This document shows positions 17,778 through 28,400 of a DNA stretch of 33,220 bases, in pieces. Every line of letters starts with the position of its first letter. The first letter of the stretch is position 1. Where the stretch lies: positions 1-33,220 of the forward strand of contig CALXSS010000021.1 of assembly GCA_944391225.1 (NCBI GenBank), given 5' to 3'. A program made the position numbers and the translations under genes. The notes under the pieces are model-generated. The model had not been told where the DNA came from and made no database searches. It saw nothing but the letters and a program-made list of their open reading frames with translations. This stretch comes from an uncultured Clostridia bacterium. GTDB lineage: Bacteria; Bacillota; Clostridia; UBA1381.

Positions 17778-17803
17778 CAAAAAAGCCGCCCTTGTGGACG
17801 GCT
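17778..17803 (-). terminator. Terminator of the GH112 gene
   Basis: On the minus strand AGCCGTCC pairs with GGGCGGCT (17803-17784), followed by TTTTTT. It lies beyond the palindromic repeats, which therefore sit inside the 3' untranslated region of the GH112 mRNA. Confidence 0.7.
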
Positions 17804-17818
17804 CATGCGTTCTTTTTC

Positions 17819-17945
17819 GGGCGGATCATATCCGCCCCTACATTCATTTTTCGCGGGCGGATCATATCCAACCCTACATTCATTTTCGCGGGCGGATCAT
17901 ATCCAACCCTACATTCATTTTCGCGGGCGGATCATATCCGCTGTA
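17819..17945. repeat. Four tandem ~35-bp palindromic (REP-like) repeats
   Basis: Units begin at 17819, 17855, 17890 and 17925 (spacing 36, 35, 35). Consensus: GGGCGGATCATATCC, then AACCCTACATTCATTTTCGC. In unit 1 the core is a full palindrome (GGGCGGAT-CAT-ATCCGCCC). In units 2 and 3 the right arm has decayed to ATCCAACCC. A related pair lies at 30807-30865. The array ends 10 bp before the GH112 stop codon. Peptides translated from it are low-complexity shadows. Confidence 0.8.
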
Positions 17946-17954
17946 TATGCTCTA

Positions 17955-20096
17955 TCAAAGCTCAATTATAAATGTATCGAACGGTGCAAGGATCGCTTCC
18001 TTTACTCCCGCTTCTGTATTTACATTGGCTTTCTGCTCCTTATCTGAGTTGTTGATTATTACAAGCTGCTTGCCCTCTGGATAGTAGCAGCACTCAGTAT
18101 ACAGGTTATCTGTCATGTACAGCTGGTCAAGGCTCTCGCCGGCAGCTGTAAGGATAAGGTTAAGCAATGTTCTGTTGTTTATCTCGCCATGCTTGAAGCT
18201 TGACATATAAACGCCCATACCCTTGCCGAACTTGTGCATTGTTACAACAGGCTTGTCGCCGTCTGCCATGAGCACCCTTGTATCAGCGTCTGTAATATAA
18301 ATGTTGCCGCGCGAAGCTATTTCTGTACCATCGCAAACAGCCGCGCTGTTCTCTGTCTCGAATGAATACTTGCCGTGGCAGATCCTTGAGCCAGTATCCT
18401 CGCTTACGCCGAGAACATGAGCCATTCTGAAATATGTGTCATAGCCGCATACAGCCGAAGGTTCGTTCACGCCTATGAATGCGCCGCCCTTTGCTACCCA
18501 CTCCGTAAGCATTGTAACGACCTTTTCATCCTTCCACTGTTCGCCGCCCGACCATGCGCTGCCTGCAAAGCCGGCGTTTATAACTACATCAAAATCATCA
18601 AGTCCTCTTTCCTTAAGCTCATCAAAGCAGATGAACTCAACATCAAGAGGCATGCCCGAAAGAGCCTCGATAACATTAATAAGGTCTACCTCAGGATGCT
18701 CATGATAATGACCTGAGCATGTCCATGAACGCAGCTTGCCCCAGAATGTCAGAACTGCTACTCTTGGCTTAAGCACATACGGCTTGCCTGCATTGTGGAA
18801 TTCCTTTATAAGCCTGAACTCATCAGCAATCTTTTCTATATAGTCGTTGAAATCCGGGAACGGCAGAGTAAGCGAAAGGTATCCGCCAAGACCAATTCTG
18901 TCTATCTTGTCACGCAGAAGCGCGCGTCTTACGTTCTTCCAATATCCCTTTGCCTCAAGCGTAGGATTGCCGCCCTCCATAAATGTCGGAGCGCCGCCAA
19001 GACCTACCGGGAACAGATACGGATGCAGACGTATTTCATGAGTTTCTACAGCGTCAACACCGGCGCAGAGTCTTGCCTCAAAGCCGTTGAATACGCACTT
19101 GATAAGTCCGTCAAAGCCGAAATCCTTGAATCTTTCGCCCCACGGCTCTACGCCTACCCATGAATCATCATAGAATACGTATGCCTTTTTACCATATGTA
19201 TGAACAAGCTCTACAAGCTGCTTTCCGAAATCTACAACAAAATCGTTTATGAACTTCATCCAGTCAAGCTTCTTGCTGTCACAGGTCATATGTGTTGCGT
19301 GAAGATCGCCCTTGTTTATAAAGTCCTCTGATGTGATCTTATATCCAAACTTTTCCTCAAACTGCTTTAATGCCAGCGGTGATACTGTGAAATCATATGA
19401 CGCCCAATCTGAGAATCTGTCTCTGTTTCTGCTGTTCGCTCCCCAGATCCATACAAAGTTATAGAACATTGAAGTAAAACGCACTACAGTCGTTGCCGGA
19501 TGTGTTTCACACCAGTTCTTCATCCAGTCAATCATATACTGCTGCGTTTCGGGATAACGCGGATCTATCTGCATAAGATGCTCCTTATCCCAGTTATTTG
19601 TTGTATGGTTATACATCGAGATTTCTTCCCATATTCTGTACGCAAGGAAGTTTACGGTGTACTTGTGCCATGGTGTGATATTCTTTATAGTTACCTTACC
19701 GTCAGCATATTCCCAGTCCTTTACCTCCTCGTTTGTAGTCCTGTCGAATACCTGCCAGTATGCCTTTGACTCCTCAGAATCGTTTATTCTGAACTGCTCG
19801 TCAAAAAAGTCCTTCATGAGCTCTACTGTAAGCTCGCTGCCCTCTGCTACCACAGGATCAGTCATAAGGAAAGTCTGCTGCAGCTTGTCAAGGTTCTGCT
19901 TTGCCCACTCGTTGTGATCTCTTATAATACAGATAGTTGAATAAATACCGTATCCGGCATTTATGATCTCTGGTGAAAGCTCTGTTCCGTCACTGTCGCG
20001 AATAACGTCAGCTCCCCATTTTTCAGCCATTTGCAGAGTAAGCTCCTCATAGCCGCTCTCACCGGGTAATGTAAATCCGCCTTTTGTTTTTCCCAT
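17955..20096 (-). CDS. GH112 beta-galactosyl phosphorylase (galactosyl-rhamnose or galacto-/lacto-N-biose)
   Basis: 713 residues, matching the family (~710-750), with no signal peptide, so cytoplasmic. It opens with GGFTLPGESGYEELTLQMAE and KWGADVIRDSDGTELS, hallmarks of GH112. A TIM-barrel domain carries YVFYDDSWVGVEPWGERF (~305-322), containing the general-acid aspartate (~308) of these inverting phosphorylases. A glutamine-amidotransferase-like domain (~430-620) and a small C-terminal beta-domain follow. Such enzymes use phosphate to release galactose 1-phosphate from Gal-beta-1,4-rhamnose or Gal-beta-1,3-HexNAc. The pectin-type neighbours favour galactosyl-rhamnose; the residues that set specificity were not resolved. 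It has its own promoter (20162-20190), and AGAGAGG precedes the start. Confidence 0.88.
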   Translation of the reverse strand: MGKTKGGFTLPGESGYEELTLQMAEKWGADVIRDSDGTELSPEIINAGYGIYSTICIIRDHNEWAKQNLDKLQQTFLMTDPVVAEGSELTVELMKDFFDEQFRINDSEESKAYWQVFDRTTNEEVKDWEYADGKVTIKNITPWHKYTVNFLAYRIWEEISMYNHTTNNWDKEHLMQIDPRYPETQQYMIDWMKNWCETHPATTVVRFTSMFYNFVWIWGANSRNRDRFSDWASYDFTVSPLALKQFEEKFGYKITSEDFINKGDLHATHMTCDSKKLDWMKFINDFVVDFGKQLVELVHTYGKKAYVFYDDSWVGVEPWGERFKDFGFDGLIKCVFNGFEARLCAGVDAVETHEIRLHPYLFPVGLGGAPTFMEGGNPTLEAKGYWKNVRRALLRDKIDRIGLGGYLSLTLPFPDFNDYIEKIADEFRLIKEFHNAGKPYVLKPRVAVLTFWGKLRSWTCSGHYHEHPEVDLINVIEALSGMPLDVEFICFDELKERGLDDFDVVINAGFAGSAWSGGEQWKDEKVVTMLTEWVAKGGAFIGVNEPSAVCGYDTYFRMAHVLGVSEDTGSRICHGKYSFETENSAAVCDGTEIASRGNIYITDADTRVLMADGDKPVVTMHKFGKGMGVYMSSFKHGEINNRTLLNLILTAAGESLDQLYMTDNLYTECCYYPEGKQLVIINNSDKEQKANVNTEAGVKEAILAPFDTFIIEL

Positions 20097-20161
20097 ATTA
20101 TATACCTCTCTTATTCTGTATTCGGCGCACGCGCCTGCCTAATTTAACTCACTATACATCG

Positions 20162-20190
20162 ATTATAGCATTTTTTTTAACCGCTGTAAA
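20162..20190 (-). promoter_or_regulatory. Sigma-A promoter of the GH112 gene
   Basis: Minus strand TTTACA (20190-20185), 17 bp, TATAAT (20167-20162). The ~60-nt leader holds a small GGCGC/GCGCC hairpin (20124-20135). Confidence 0.75.
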
Positions 20191-20285
20191 TACTTATGCT
20201 AAAGTTGACGCCATTTTGAACAAAAAACAATTCAATTTACACGAGCCCTATCCTTTATCAGACATTTTTTGTCAATGTGTGTTTT

Positions 20286-20888
20286 TTATATCACCTTCAA
20301 ACCAAGCATAGCTGCGATCACTACCGCTTGATACGCGCTTATCTTCGCTCCCTTAAGCTCCTTGAAGCTCTCCGACACCATAAGCCCGTCTATAGTACAA
20401 TCTGAAATATCTATTCCCTTTAGCGGAGTCTCGTAAAAATCAGCGCAGCTCAGATTTACGTCCTTAAACACAGGCTTTTTCAGCCGCGCTTTATAGAACG
20501 AGGCGCTTTTGAAATCACTGCTTTCCAAAACACAGCTCTCTATTATGCTTTCCGACATATTCGCATAACAGAACACACTGTCCTTTATCGCTGTATTTTT
20601 AAAGCAAGAAGAAACCATCCTTACTCTTACGCACTCACAGCCGGTTATACGCGAATTTTTGAAATACGCATTTTCCATCCTGCAGTCCGGCATGCTGCAG
20701 CCCTCAAAGCTGCAGCATGTAAATGTGGCGTTCTCAAGCTCGCATTCGGTAAAATCGCAGTCTATAAACTCACAGTCTGAAAACTCTATGCCGCTTGCGT
20801 ATACTCCATAAACGCTTTCGTTCTTAAAGCTCTTTCCCTTAATATAGTTATCATTTTCCGCCGCCGCGGTTATCATTTCCTCAAGCAT
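20286..20888 (-). CDS. Pentapeptide-repeat protein, cysteine-rich
   Basis: 200 residues with a CGGGAGG site five bases upstream of ATG 20888. Most of the protein (~25-170) follows the A(D/N)LxX pentapeptide pattern in a Cys-rich form, e.g. FSDCEFIDCDFTECELENA and SSCFKNTAIKDSVFCYANMS. Such repeats fold into a right-handed quadrilateral beta-helix. The end (AVVIAAMLGLKVI) is hydrophobic. The gene begins 27 nt after the MocR stop codon, so the two are probably cotranscribed. Family members range from DNA-mimic gyrase protectors to proteins of unknown role. No specific function is supported here. Confidence 0.85.
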   Translation of the reverse strand: MLEEMITAAAENDNYIKGKSFKNESVYGVYASGIEFSDCEFIDCDFTECELENATFTCCSFEGCSMPDCRMENAYFKNSRITGCECVRVRMVSSCFKNTAIKDSVFCYANMSESIIESCVLESSDFKSASFYKARLKKPVFKDVNLSCADFYETPLKGIDISDCTIDGLMVSESFKELKGAKISAYQAVVIAAMLGLKVI

Positions 20889-20915
20889 ATATTCCTCCCG
20901 TTGAATGTTTTTATT

Positions 20916-22274
20916 TCAGCCCGTCAGCTCAGCAAGAGCGCGCGCGAGCATTTGCGCGCCTCGCTTTATATCCCTGCCGGTAACATCGCCAAAGCCCATA
21001 ACTAATCTGTCAGTTCCGTCTGCCGCCTCGTCTCCAAGCATATTGAAGCCCGAGAGTGAAAACAGCTTTATGCCGGCGCGCCGCGCAAGCAGCCTTACTG
21101 CGGCTGTGGAAAAGCTGCCTATCTGCGCTGTAATATATGTGCCGCCGTCCTCATTTATTACCCTGAACCCGCCCTCAAATGCTTGTTCCATGTATAATTT
21201 AAGCTGTGTCTTTTTATCTCTGTAGCTCCTGCGCATCGCCATACAGTGCTTTCTGAAATATCCCTTATCTATGAACTCTGCCAGAGCATACTGCTCCTGC
21301 TTTGATATGAGCGAATAATAATATATATGCGCTCTTTTCCACATATCCCTTACCGGCTCAGGCAGCACCATATACGATGCCTTTATTCCCGGTGAAAACG
21401 ACCTTGAAAACGAGCCTAAATATATCACCTTTCCGCGCGTATCCTCTGTAAACAACGGCGAATCGCCGCTCCATACAAGCTCTGAGTCAACTCCTATTTC
21501 TACAATATACCTTTTCTCAGAAGCATATGCCCATTCAAGCACGGCTCTGCGCTCCTCCTTGCTCATTGTACGGCTGCGCGGAAACCGCGCGCACGGTTCT
21601 ATCAAAAGTATACCGTCTTTGTCGCTCAATGCAGCGGCGTCAAAGCAACCTGTATTATACGGCAGAGCCGTCACGCTCTTTCCATAGGCAGAAAGCGTCC
21701 TGTAATAATGTGGGTCGCACGGGTTTTCTGAAATAAATCCGCTGCCAAATACAGAGGCAAGCGATAAAAGCAGATATTCCGCTCCCGCTCCCATCACTAT
21801 CCTGTCCGGCGGCGCTTTTATATCCCTAAACGATATAAGATACTTGGATATTGCGCTGCGCAGCGCAAATTCTCCGCCCTTATCCACATATGAAAATATA
21901 TCGCTGTTATATGCCGCGTCTCTTAACAGCTTTGCGTATACGCCGCGGTTTACGGCTGATATGTCTATTCCGTTCGGACTGAACACTATTTCCTCTGCCG
22001 CGTCACGCTCCCATGTCATTTCACCGCCAAATGGTTCTACCGGATAATCTACTACATACCCCTGCCGCGGTATTGACCTTATATATCCGCAGTCGGCAAG
22101 CATTCTGTACGCGCTCTCTACGGTATTCTGCGAAACCCCGGCTGTCTTTGCCATTTCCCGTCTTGACGGCAGCATGAATCCGCTGCGCATAGCTCCGGAT
22201 GTGATCTCCGCCGCTATCGCTCTGTAAAGCTGCTCGTACAGCTTTCCCATGCTCTTATCAAGCTTTATATGCAC
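20916..22274 (-). CDS. MocR/GabR-type regulator with degenerate PLP site
   Basis: The start is GTG 22274, with AGGAGG upstream (22284-22289); 453 residues. Reading further upstream would run through the promoter. The N-terminal GntR winged helix (~1-75) has LYEQLYRAIAAEITSGAM, LPSRREMAKTAGVSQNTVES and IRSIPRQGYVV. An aminotransferase-like domain follows (~110-450). Where MocR proteins have T-F-S-K with the PLP lysine, this has GSFSRSFSPGIK (Arg291). The usual D-D-Y-D-S-E-F appears as EIGVDSEL, and the P-S-H-Q-F-P-T-G segment as PCARFPRS. It probably does not form the normal internal aldimine. Divergent from the GH95-CE8 gene and cotranscribed with the pentapeptide gene, it may control both (inference). 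Confidence 0.85.
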   Translation of the reverse strand: MHIKLDKSMGKLYEQLYRAIAAEITSGAMRSGFMLPSRREMAKTAGVSQNTVESAYRMLADCGYIRSIPRQGYVVDYPVEPFGGEMTWERDAAEEIVFSPNGIDISAVNRGVYAKLLRDAAYNSDIFSYVDKGGEFALRSAISKYLISFRDIKAPPDRIVMGAGAEYLLLSLASVFGSGFISENPCDPHYYRTLSAYGKSVTALPYNTGCFDAAALSDKDGILLIEPCARFPRSRTMSKEERRAVLEWAYASEKRYIVEIGVDSELVWSGDSPLFTEDTRGKVIYLGSFSRSFSPGIKASYMVLPEPVRDMWKRAHIYYYSLISKQEQYALAEFIDKGYFRKHCMAMRRSYRDKKTQLKLYMEQAFEGGFRVINEDGGTYITAQIGSFSTAAVRLLARRAGIKLFSLSGFNMLGDEAADGTDRLVMGFGDVTGRDIKRGAQMLARALAELTG

Positions 22275-22307
22275 AACACCACCTCCTGAAAAGCATCGCT
22301 GTTTACA

Positions 22308-22396
22308 ATTATACCACAAAAAAACAGGAGTTTCAACTGGTATCAAAAAAAATAATATTCGTGGTACTGTTTTTTGCTGATAATATGGGTTATAAT
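22308..22396. promoter_or_regulatory. Divergent MocR / GH95-CE8 control region
   Basis: MocR promoter on minus: TTGAAA (22336-22331), 17 bp, TATAAT (22313-22308). The GH95-CE8 -10 is probably TATAAT (22391-22396) with no good -35. Candidate operators: ATACCAC (22311-22317) on the MocR -10, CTGGTATC (22337-22344) abutting its -35, and GTGGTACT (22361-22368) just upstream of the expected GH95-CE8 -35. This gives two direct TGGTA repeats 24 bp apart plus one inverted copy, resembling the spaced direct repeats bound by MocR dimers. Binding is inferred. Confidence 0.55.
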
Positions 22397-22430
22397 TATG
22401 TAAAAACAAAAAAAGAAAGGAATGATACGA

Positions 22431-25400
22431 TTGAAAAAGAAACAGCTTTTATCAGCGCTCATCGCGCTGAGCATGGCTCCCGCCGCTGTACCTGTAAAGG
22501 CGGATGCGGCAGCTGCAGCGTTTGATCCTCAGACTGTAATGTGGACAAACAACAAAATCGAAACAGTGCTTGCTCAGACAGGAAAATATTCTGACGCATC
22601 CACAGTGAATCCAAACGCCTCCACCAAGGATTCTTCGGGTGTTCAGAACCCCTATGGCAAGCCGGGCGAGCTGCTTACAGAATGGGCATACTCCGAATTT
22701 CTATGGACGCATTCCTACCCTGTCGGCAACGGCAGAATGGCTGGAATGGTAGCCGGAGGTATCGATAAAGAGGTGATACAGCTAAATGAGGACACCTGCT
22801 GGGACGGCTCACCATATGGCACGCTAAAAAATGAAAAAGGCGAAACAGTGACAACCGTTAATGGCACTCGCGACGCCCAAACGATCACTACTGACAATTT
22901 CACGGGAGGCAGCATAGAGGACGGCTGGAAATATTTCCGCGGCGCTGATGAAAACGGAGAGCCGGCTGAGATAGGCTCTGCCGATACTCTTGTCGGCGAC
23001 GAGCAATGGCGAGCTGAATATCCGGAATTTGCGTCTCAGAGCATTTCCAATCAGGCTCTTAACATTGACAATGCTGCCGAGGCTGATGCCGTTCAGGACA
23101 GATGGAGCATGGAAAAAATGGTCGAGGAAACCTTTTTAGGCTCGCCCACAAGACAACGCGCATACAAATCATTTGTAGAGGTATATCTTGACTTCGGACA
23201 AAGCAGTGAAAATGCGGATAATTATATAAAAAGCCTTGACATGAAAACCGGTATCGTTACCGTTGAATATGATTACAACGGCTCACATTTCAAGCGCGAA
23301 AACTTTATAAGCTATCCCGATCAGGCTGCTGTAACACATGTAGAGTCCGACAAAGAGCTTGACTTCACAGCGCAGCTTCATACCTATCACAGCGAAAAAG
23401 CTGGATATTACAAATACGAAAAGCTCAGCGATAACGAGGTAAAGCTCACTGCCTCCATAACAAACGGAAGCAAGGACAACAGCGAGCCTGCCACAGTAAA
23501 CGTCATCAAATTTGAGGCGCGCATGCTGCTTGACGGCGACGGCGCTTTCAGCGTATCAGACGATAACACCACGGTAAGCGTAAAGGGCGGCAAAACAGCC
23601 GATATATATGTTGTAGGCGCGACCAACTACGTTGATTACCTCAATCTTGACAGCTCCAAGCCCGGACGCGACTGCGACAAATATATGAATAATATAAAAA
23701 GCAGAACGTATAATCAGATACGCGAAAGACATGTTGAGGATTTCTCATCAGAGTTTTCAAAAACATCACTCTCGCTTGAGAATACTGACGGCGCCGACTT
23801 CTCAGACACGCCCACAGAGAAACGCGTTAGAATGGATATTAACGGCAAGTCAGGCTTCCTTACCGGAGCTGGCTCCAAAACTGCCGACGCCAACAAGAAC
23901 GGAGTTTACTCAACATACTCCAAAGGCGATAATGAGCTTGCCGCGCTTGAATTCAACTACGGCAAATATCTTATAATAAGCGGCTCGCGTGACGGCAGAA
24001 CAGCAGCTGACAGCAGCGAGATAGATATAAAGGAAAGCCAGCCGCTGAACCTTACAGGAAAATGGAACGCGGCGTTCTCAGCCTCATGGAACGGAAAGTA
24101 TACGATCAACATCAACACAGAGATGAATTACTGGGCTGCGCAGCCGCTCAATATAGCCTCATGCGAAAGACCGTTCATAGATACCTTTGCCGAGCTTGCC
24201 AAAAGCGGCGCGGTAACAGCTGCAAACCAGTACGGCATATACAATGGCAGAGGTGATGACAGCTATCAGCCCGGCGACCCGTGGGTAATGCACCACAACT
24301 ATGATCTCTGGCGCGGCACTCAGCCTATAGACAACGCGACAGCGGGATTATGGCCTACAGGCGGCGCATGGCTGCTTGAGCATGCATGGCAGTATTACGA
24401 GTTCAACAAAGATACCCAATACCTTGCAGAAGTATATCCATATATGAAAGGCGCGGCAGCGTTCTTTACTCAGTTCCTTGTAAAGGATCCTGTAACAGGT
24501 TACCTTATAACCGCCGCTTCATGCTCGCCTGAGCAGGGCGGAGTTCAGCCCGGTCCGGCAATGGACACTCAGCTCATAAGAAACCTTTATGACAGAGTTC
24601 GCAGCGCAGCTGAAATATTAGGCAAAACAGATGAGGACAGCGAGTTGCTTTCAAAGATCAGCGAGCAGATGCCATCGGATTATCTTGCAGATGAGGAGGG
24701 CAAGCTTGCGCCTAACCTCATAGATGATAACGGACTTATACAGGAATGGGCGCGCGGCGATGTTTCTTTTGATATTTCTGAGCGCAGCGGCGGAGAATGG
24801 ACTGTAACAAATCCGTTTACAAACGAGAATACAGAAGTATATGCTCACGGCGCAAGCAACAGCACGAATCACCGCCACTGCTCGCATCTGTGGGAGATAT
24901 TCCCCGGCACTCACCTTGACCCGTACAGCGAGGACGAGGCAGAACTGGAGATTTTCAAAGCATATCAGAAATCAGTATCCGCCCGCAGCACAGGCAGTGG
25001 TCAGGGCTGGGGACTTGCATGGAGAATAAATCTCAACGCACGCGCGCTTGACGGGAACAGCGCGTCGGCTATGCTTGAACAGCTCTTTACCACAAGAACC
25101 TCGCCTAACCTGTTTGACCAGCACCCTAACTTCCAGATAGACGGAAACTACGGCGCAACATCAGGTATAATCGAAATGCTTGTTCAGAGCCATAACGGAG
25201 AAATAGCCCTTCTTCCGGCTCTCCCCGACAGGTGGCAGTCTGGTGAAATAAACGGCATTAACACTCGTGAAAATGCTACAGTAGACATTGCATGGGAAAA
25301 CGGCGTTCCCAAAACTGCCGCGCTGCATTCACGCGCAGACGGCGACCTCAGCATCAGATCAAAATACGCTGAAAAAGCAAAAGTATTCGACGAAAGCGGC

Positions 25401-28400
25401 AAAGAGATAAAGACAAGCCTTAACGCCGATAAAACACTTCTTACATTTGCTGCGGAAGCAGGCAAAACATACACTGTAAAGGACTTCGGCACAAACACTA
25501 TCGAAACATCTGTTACATACAAAGCCGGAGATGTTACAGAATTTTATGCAAGCGATAACGGCAGCCTGCCTAAGCTCGCAAACTCTAATACAGAAGTAGG
25601 CTACCTGTACAGACGCGATGGAGTTAAAATAGGCTATGCTGTAGAGGATGTGGACTTTGACGGTCTCACACAGCTCACGCTTAAAATGGCAAGCGTCAGA
25701 AACAACTCAACATATCTGAGCGTTGTTCTGGACACCGCGGACGGGGAACAGATAGCTTATCAGCCTGTAACAACGGGCGATAATGTGCTCGAGCTCAGCG
25801 GTGCTGACGGCATAAGCGGGAAGCATAAGCTGTGGCTGCTGTTTGAACAGGTGCCGTATGACAGCGGCAGCTCTGACAAATACCTCGGCAACGCGGGGGA
25901 TCTTATTGCGGACTACAGAAAGACCGCAGAGCCGACAGAAACAGAGCCTGTCCAGACCTCAGCGCCTGCACAGACGACAGCTCCTGCACAGACGACAGCT
26001 CCTGCCGAAACTGACGCTCCTAAGGACGGATATACAGTTAATGCCGCATATTTCAATGAAAACGGCAAGCTTACCGCCGATCTTTCAGGAACAGGCAAGG
26101 CACAGCTGGCAGCGGCAGCGTATAACGAAAACGGAGAGATGACAGCCATAGATGTCAAGGAAATAGACAAAGGAGGCATAATAGAAATGGATCTGAATAA
26201 GCCTGAGAACGGCAGCGCAAAGCTGTTTATCTGGGACGGCAAAACCATGAAGCCGCTGGCTTGTGTTACCGCTCCGTCAGATCACGCTCCAACTGCCGCG
26301 CCCACTGCCGCTCCTACAGCACAGCCAACTGCCGCTCCAACTGCCGCTCCTACAGCGCAGCCAACTGACGCTCCGGCTGGATCGGGAGTTTACATCGGGA
26401 CAGTGTCATATGACACTGTTCAGCAGGCTGTAAACGCCGCTGCGGCAGCAGCTCCATCGAGTGAAAGCGAGAGAGTATATATTGACCTTTATCCCGGCGT
26501 GTACCGCGAGCAGGTAACAGTTGATACTCCGTATATAACCATACGCAAAAAGGCGGATACAGACGGCGAGGCAAAACTCACATGGTATTATGGCTTAGGC
26601 TCGCTTTATGACAGCTGTAACAGCAGCGGCTACTATGACCCATCAGTGATAGGTGACGGCGAGGCGCACACTCCGCGCGACTGGGGCGCGGCACTGAAAG
26701 TCACCAACAAGGCAACAGGCTTCACTGCTGAAAACATAACTATAGAAAATTCATATAACATATACTACACAGAAGAAGAACTTACAGACATTACAGGTGT
26801 TGACCCCGATCCGAACAACAGCAATTTCCGCCGTCTGGAATGGATAAAGGAACAGATAGAAAACGGAAAGAGCGATGACGAGATAAACGCATATCTGCAA
26901 AGCAGACAAAACATAGATTACAAAGGCGTTACCGCAAGCCCGCGCGAGCGCTGCGCCGCACTTCACTGCTCAGCCGACAAAGCTGTATTCACTGACTGCC
27001 GCATAATATCCACTCAGGATACAGTCGGCATAAATGACGGCAGAATGTATTTCAAAAACTGCCTTATAGGCGGAACTACCGACTACATCTGCGGCAGCGC
27101 TACAGCTGTATTTGACAGCTGCGAGCTTTACACAAACGCCGGAGCCGGCGGCGAATCCGCCACTATTACAGCTCCGTCCAATCCGGCAGTATCTGACGGC
27201 TACCTTTTCTACAACTGCCGCATTACAGGCTCTGAATTTGCTCAGTCAGGAAACCTGGGCAGACCGTGGAGCGGAGTAAACGCAGGCGCGAGCTACATAA
27301 ACACCACCATAGAAAACGCCTCAAACGGCGGCGGGCTGCTTATAAGCAGCAGCGGCTGGACGTCTATGAGCGGAACAGAACCAAAGGACGCCCGCTTCCA
27401 TGAATACGGCAGCGTTACAGCCGACGGAAACAGCGTTGACACGAGCTCGCGTCCTAAGCAGACACTTCTTAACGACTGGACAATGCTGCGCTATAATCCG
27501 CTTGTGTTTACACAGGGAAACGATGGCTGGGATCCGGCAGGTCTCACCTCGCGCTACAACGGCATCAATACAGTTCTTGAAAATACAAGTATAGATACAG
27601 GCGATACTGAAACTGATGTAGTCACTCTCCCACAAGCTCCGGCAGGCTATGAATTCAGATGGGAAAGCGCAAGCGAATTTGCAACGGTAAATGAGGATGG
27701 AAACAGTATATCACTTATCCGCCCTGCTTACGGTGAATCGCCAATAAATGCAGATATAAAGCTTTATGTGCGTGAAGCTGATAACTCGCAGATAGGAGCA
27801 GAAAAGAATATAATATTCAGTATAGAACCGTCAGCAGACACCGAAAACGTATTTACTGTATCAGGAACGGTAACGCTTTCCGTTCCGTCTGAAAACGATA
27901 CTGAGGTGACCGTATTTGTAAAAAGCGGCGCGGCAGTAATAAAAACAGCTACCGTTACTATACCATCAGGAGAGCTCTCTGCAGAATACACAGCTGAAAA
28001 CATACCTGCCGGCAGCTATACTGTTTCAGCGGAATCATCTGACACAGCCTATAACATATCTACTGAGGAAATGAGCTTTACTGCCAACAGCGGCGAGAAC
28101 ATTGCCTACGACATTGATGTGCGCAAAATGATGCTTATAACCAATACAATAACTGATTTTGACACATTCGCGCCGTCTGTAAATCAGGCAGAGGGCTTCA
28201 GCGCGGAAGCATACACCGCAAACGGCGAGGAAACGGCAAATCTCGGCGCTGACAACAGCGTATACAGGCTTACAAAGGCTGCGGGCGTCACCGTTCCGTC
28301 AAAAACAGGGATCAGCTTCGATCTTAGCGGACTTGTGAGCGAGGGCACGAGCCTTGAAAACACAAAAACCCTTTCATTCTCATTCGATATGCTTATGGAA

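Noticed and set aside
17819-17945. Possible CRISPR array because of regular 35-bp spacing
   Set aside because: The units are contiguous tandem copies with no variable spacers and no cas genes nearby; the core is a REP-like palindrome.
22275-22409. In-frame upstream extension of the MocR gene to ATG 22409
   Set aside because: The extension crosses a perfect TTGAAA-17-TATAAT promoter, while GTG 22274 has an AGGAGG site at good spacing and begins at the usual distance before the GntR helix-turn-helix.
23408-28003. Several 60-110-codon minus-strand ORFs inside the GH95-CE8 gene
   Set aside because: They are antisense shadows of a long, clearly coding frame and have no ribosome binding sites or recognisable sequence.
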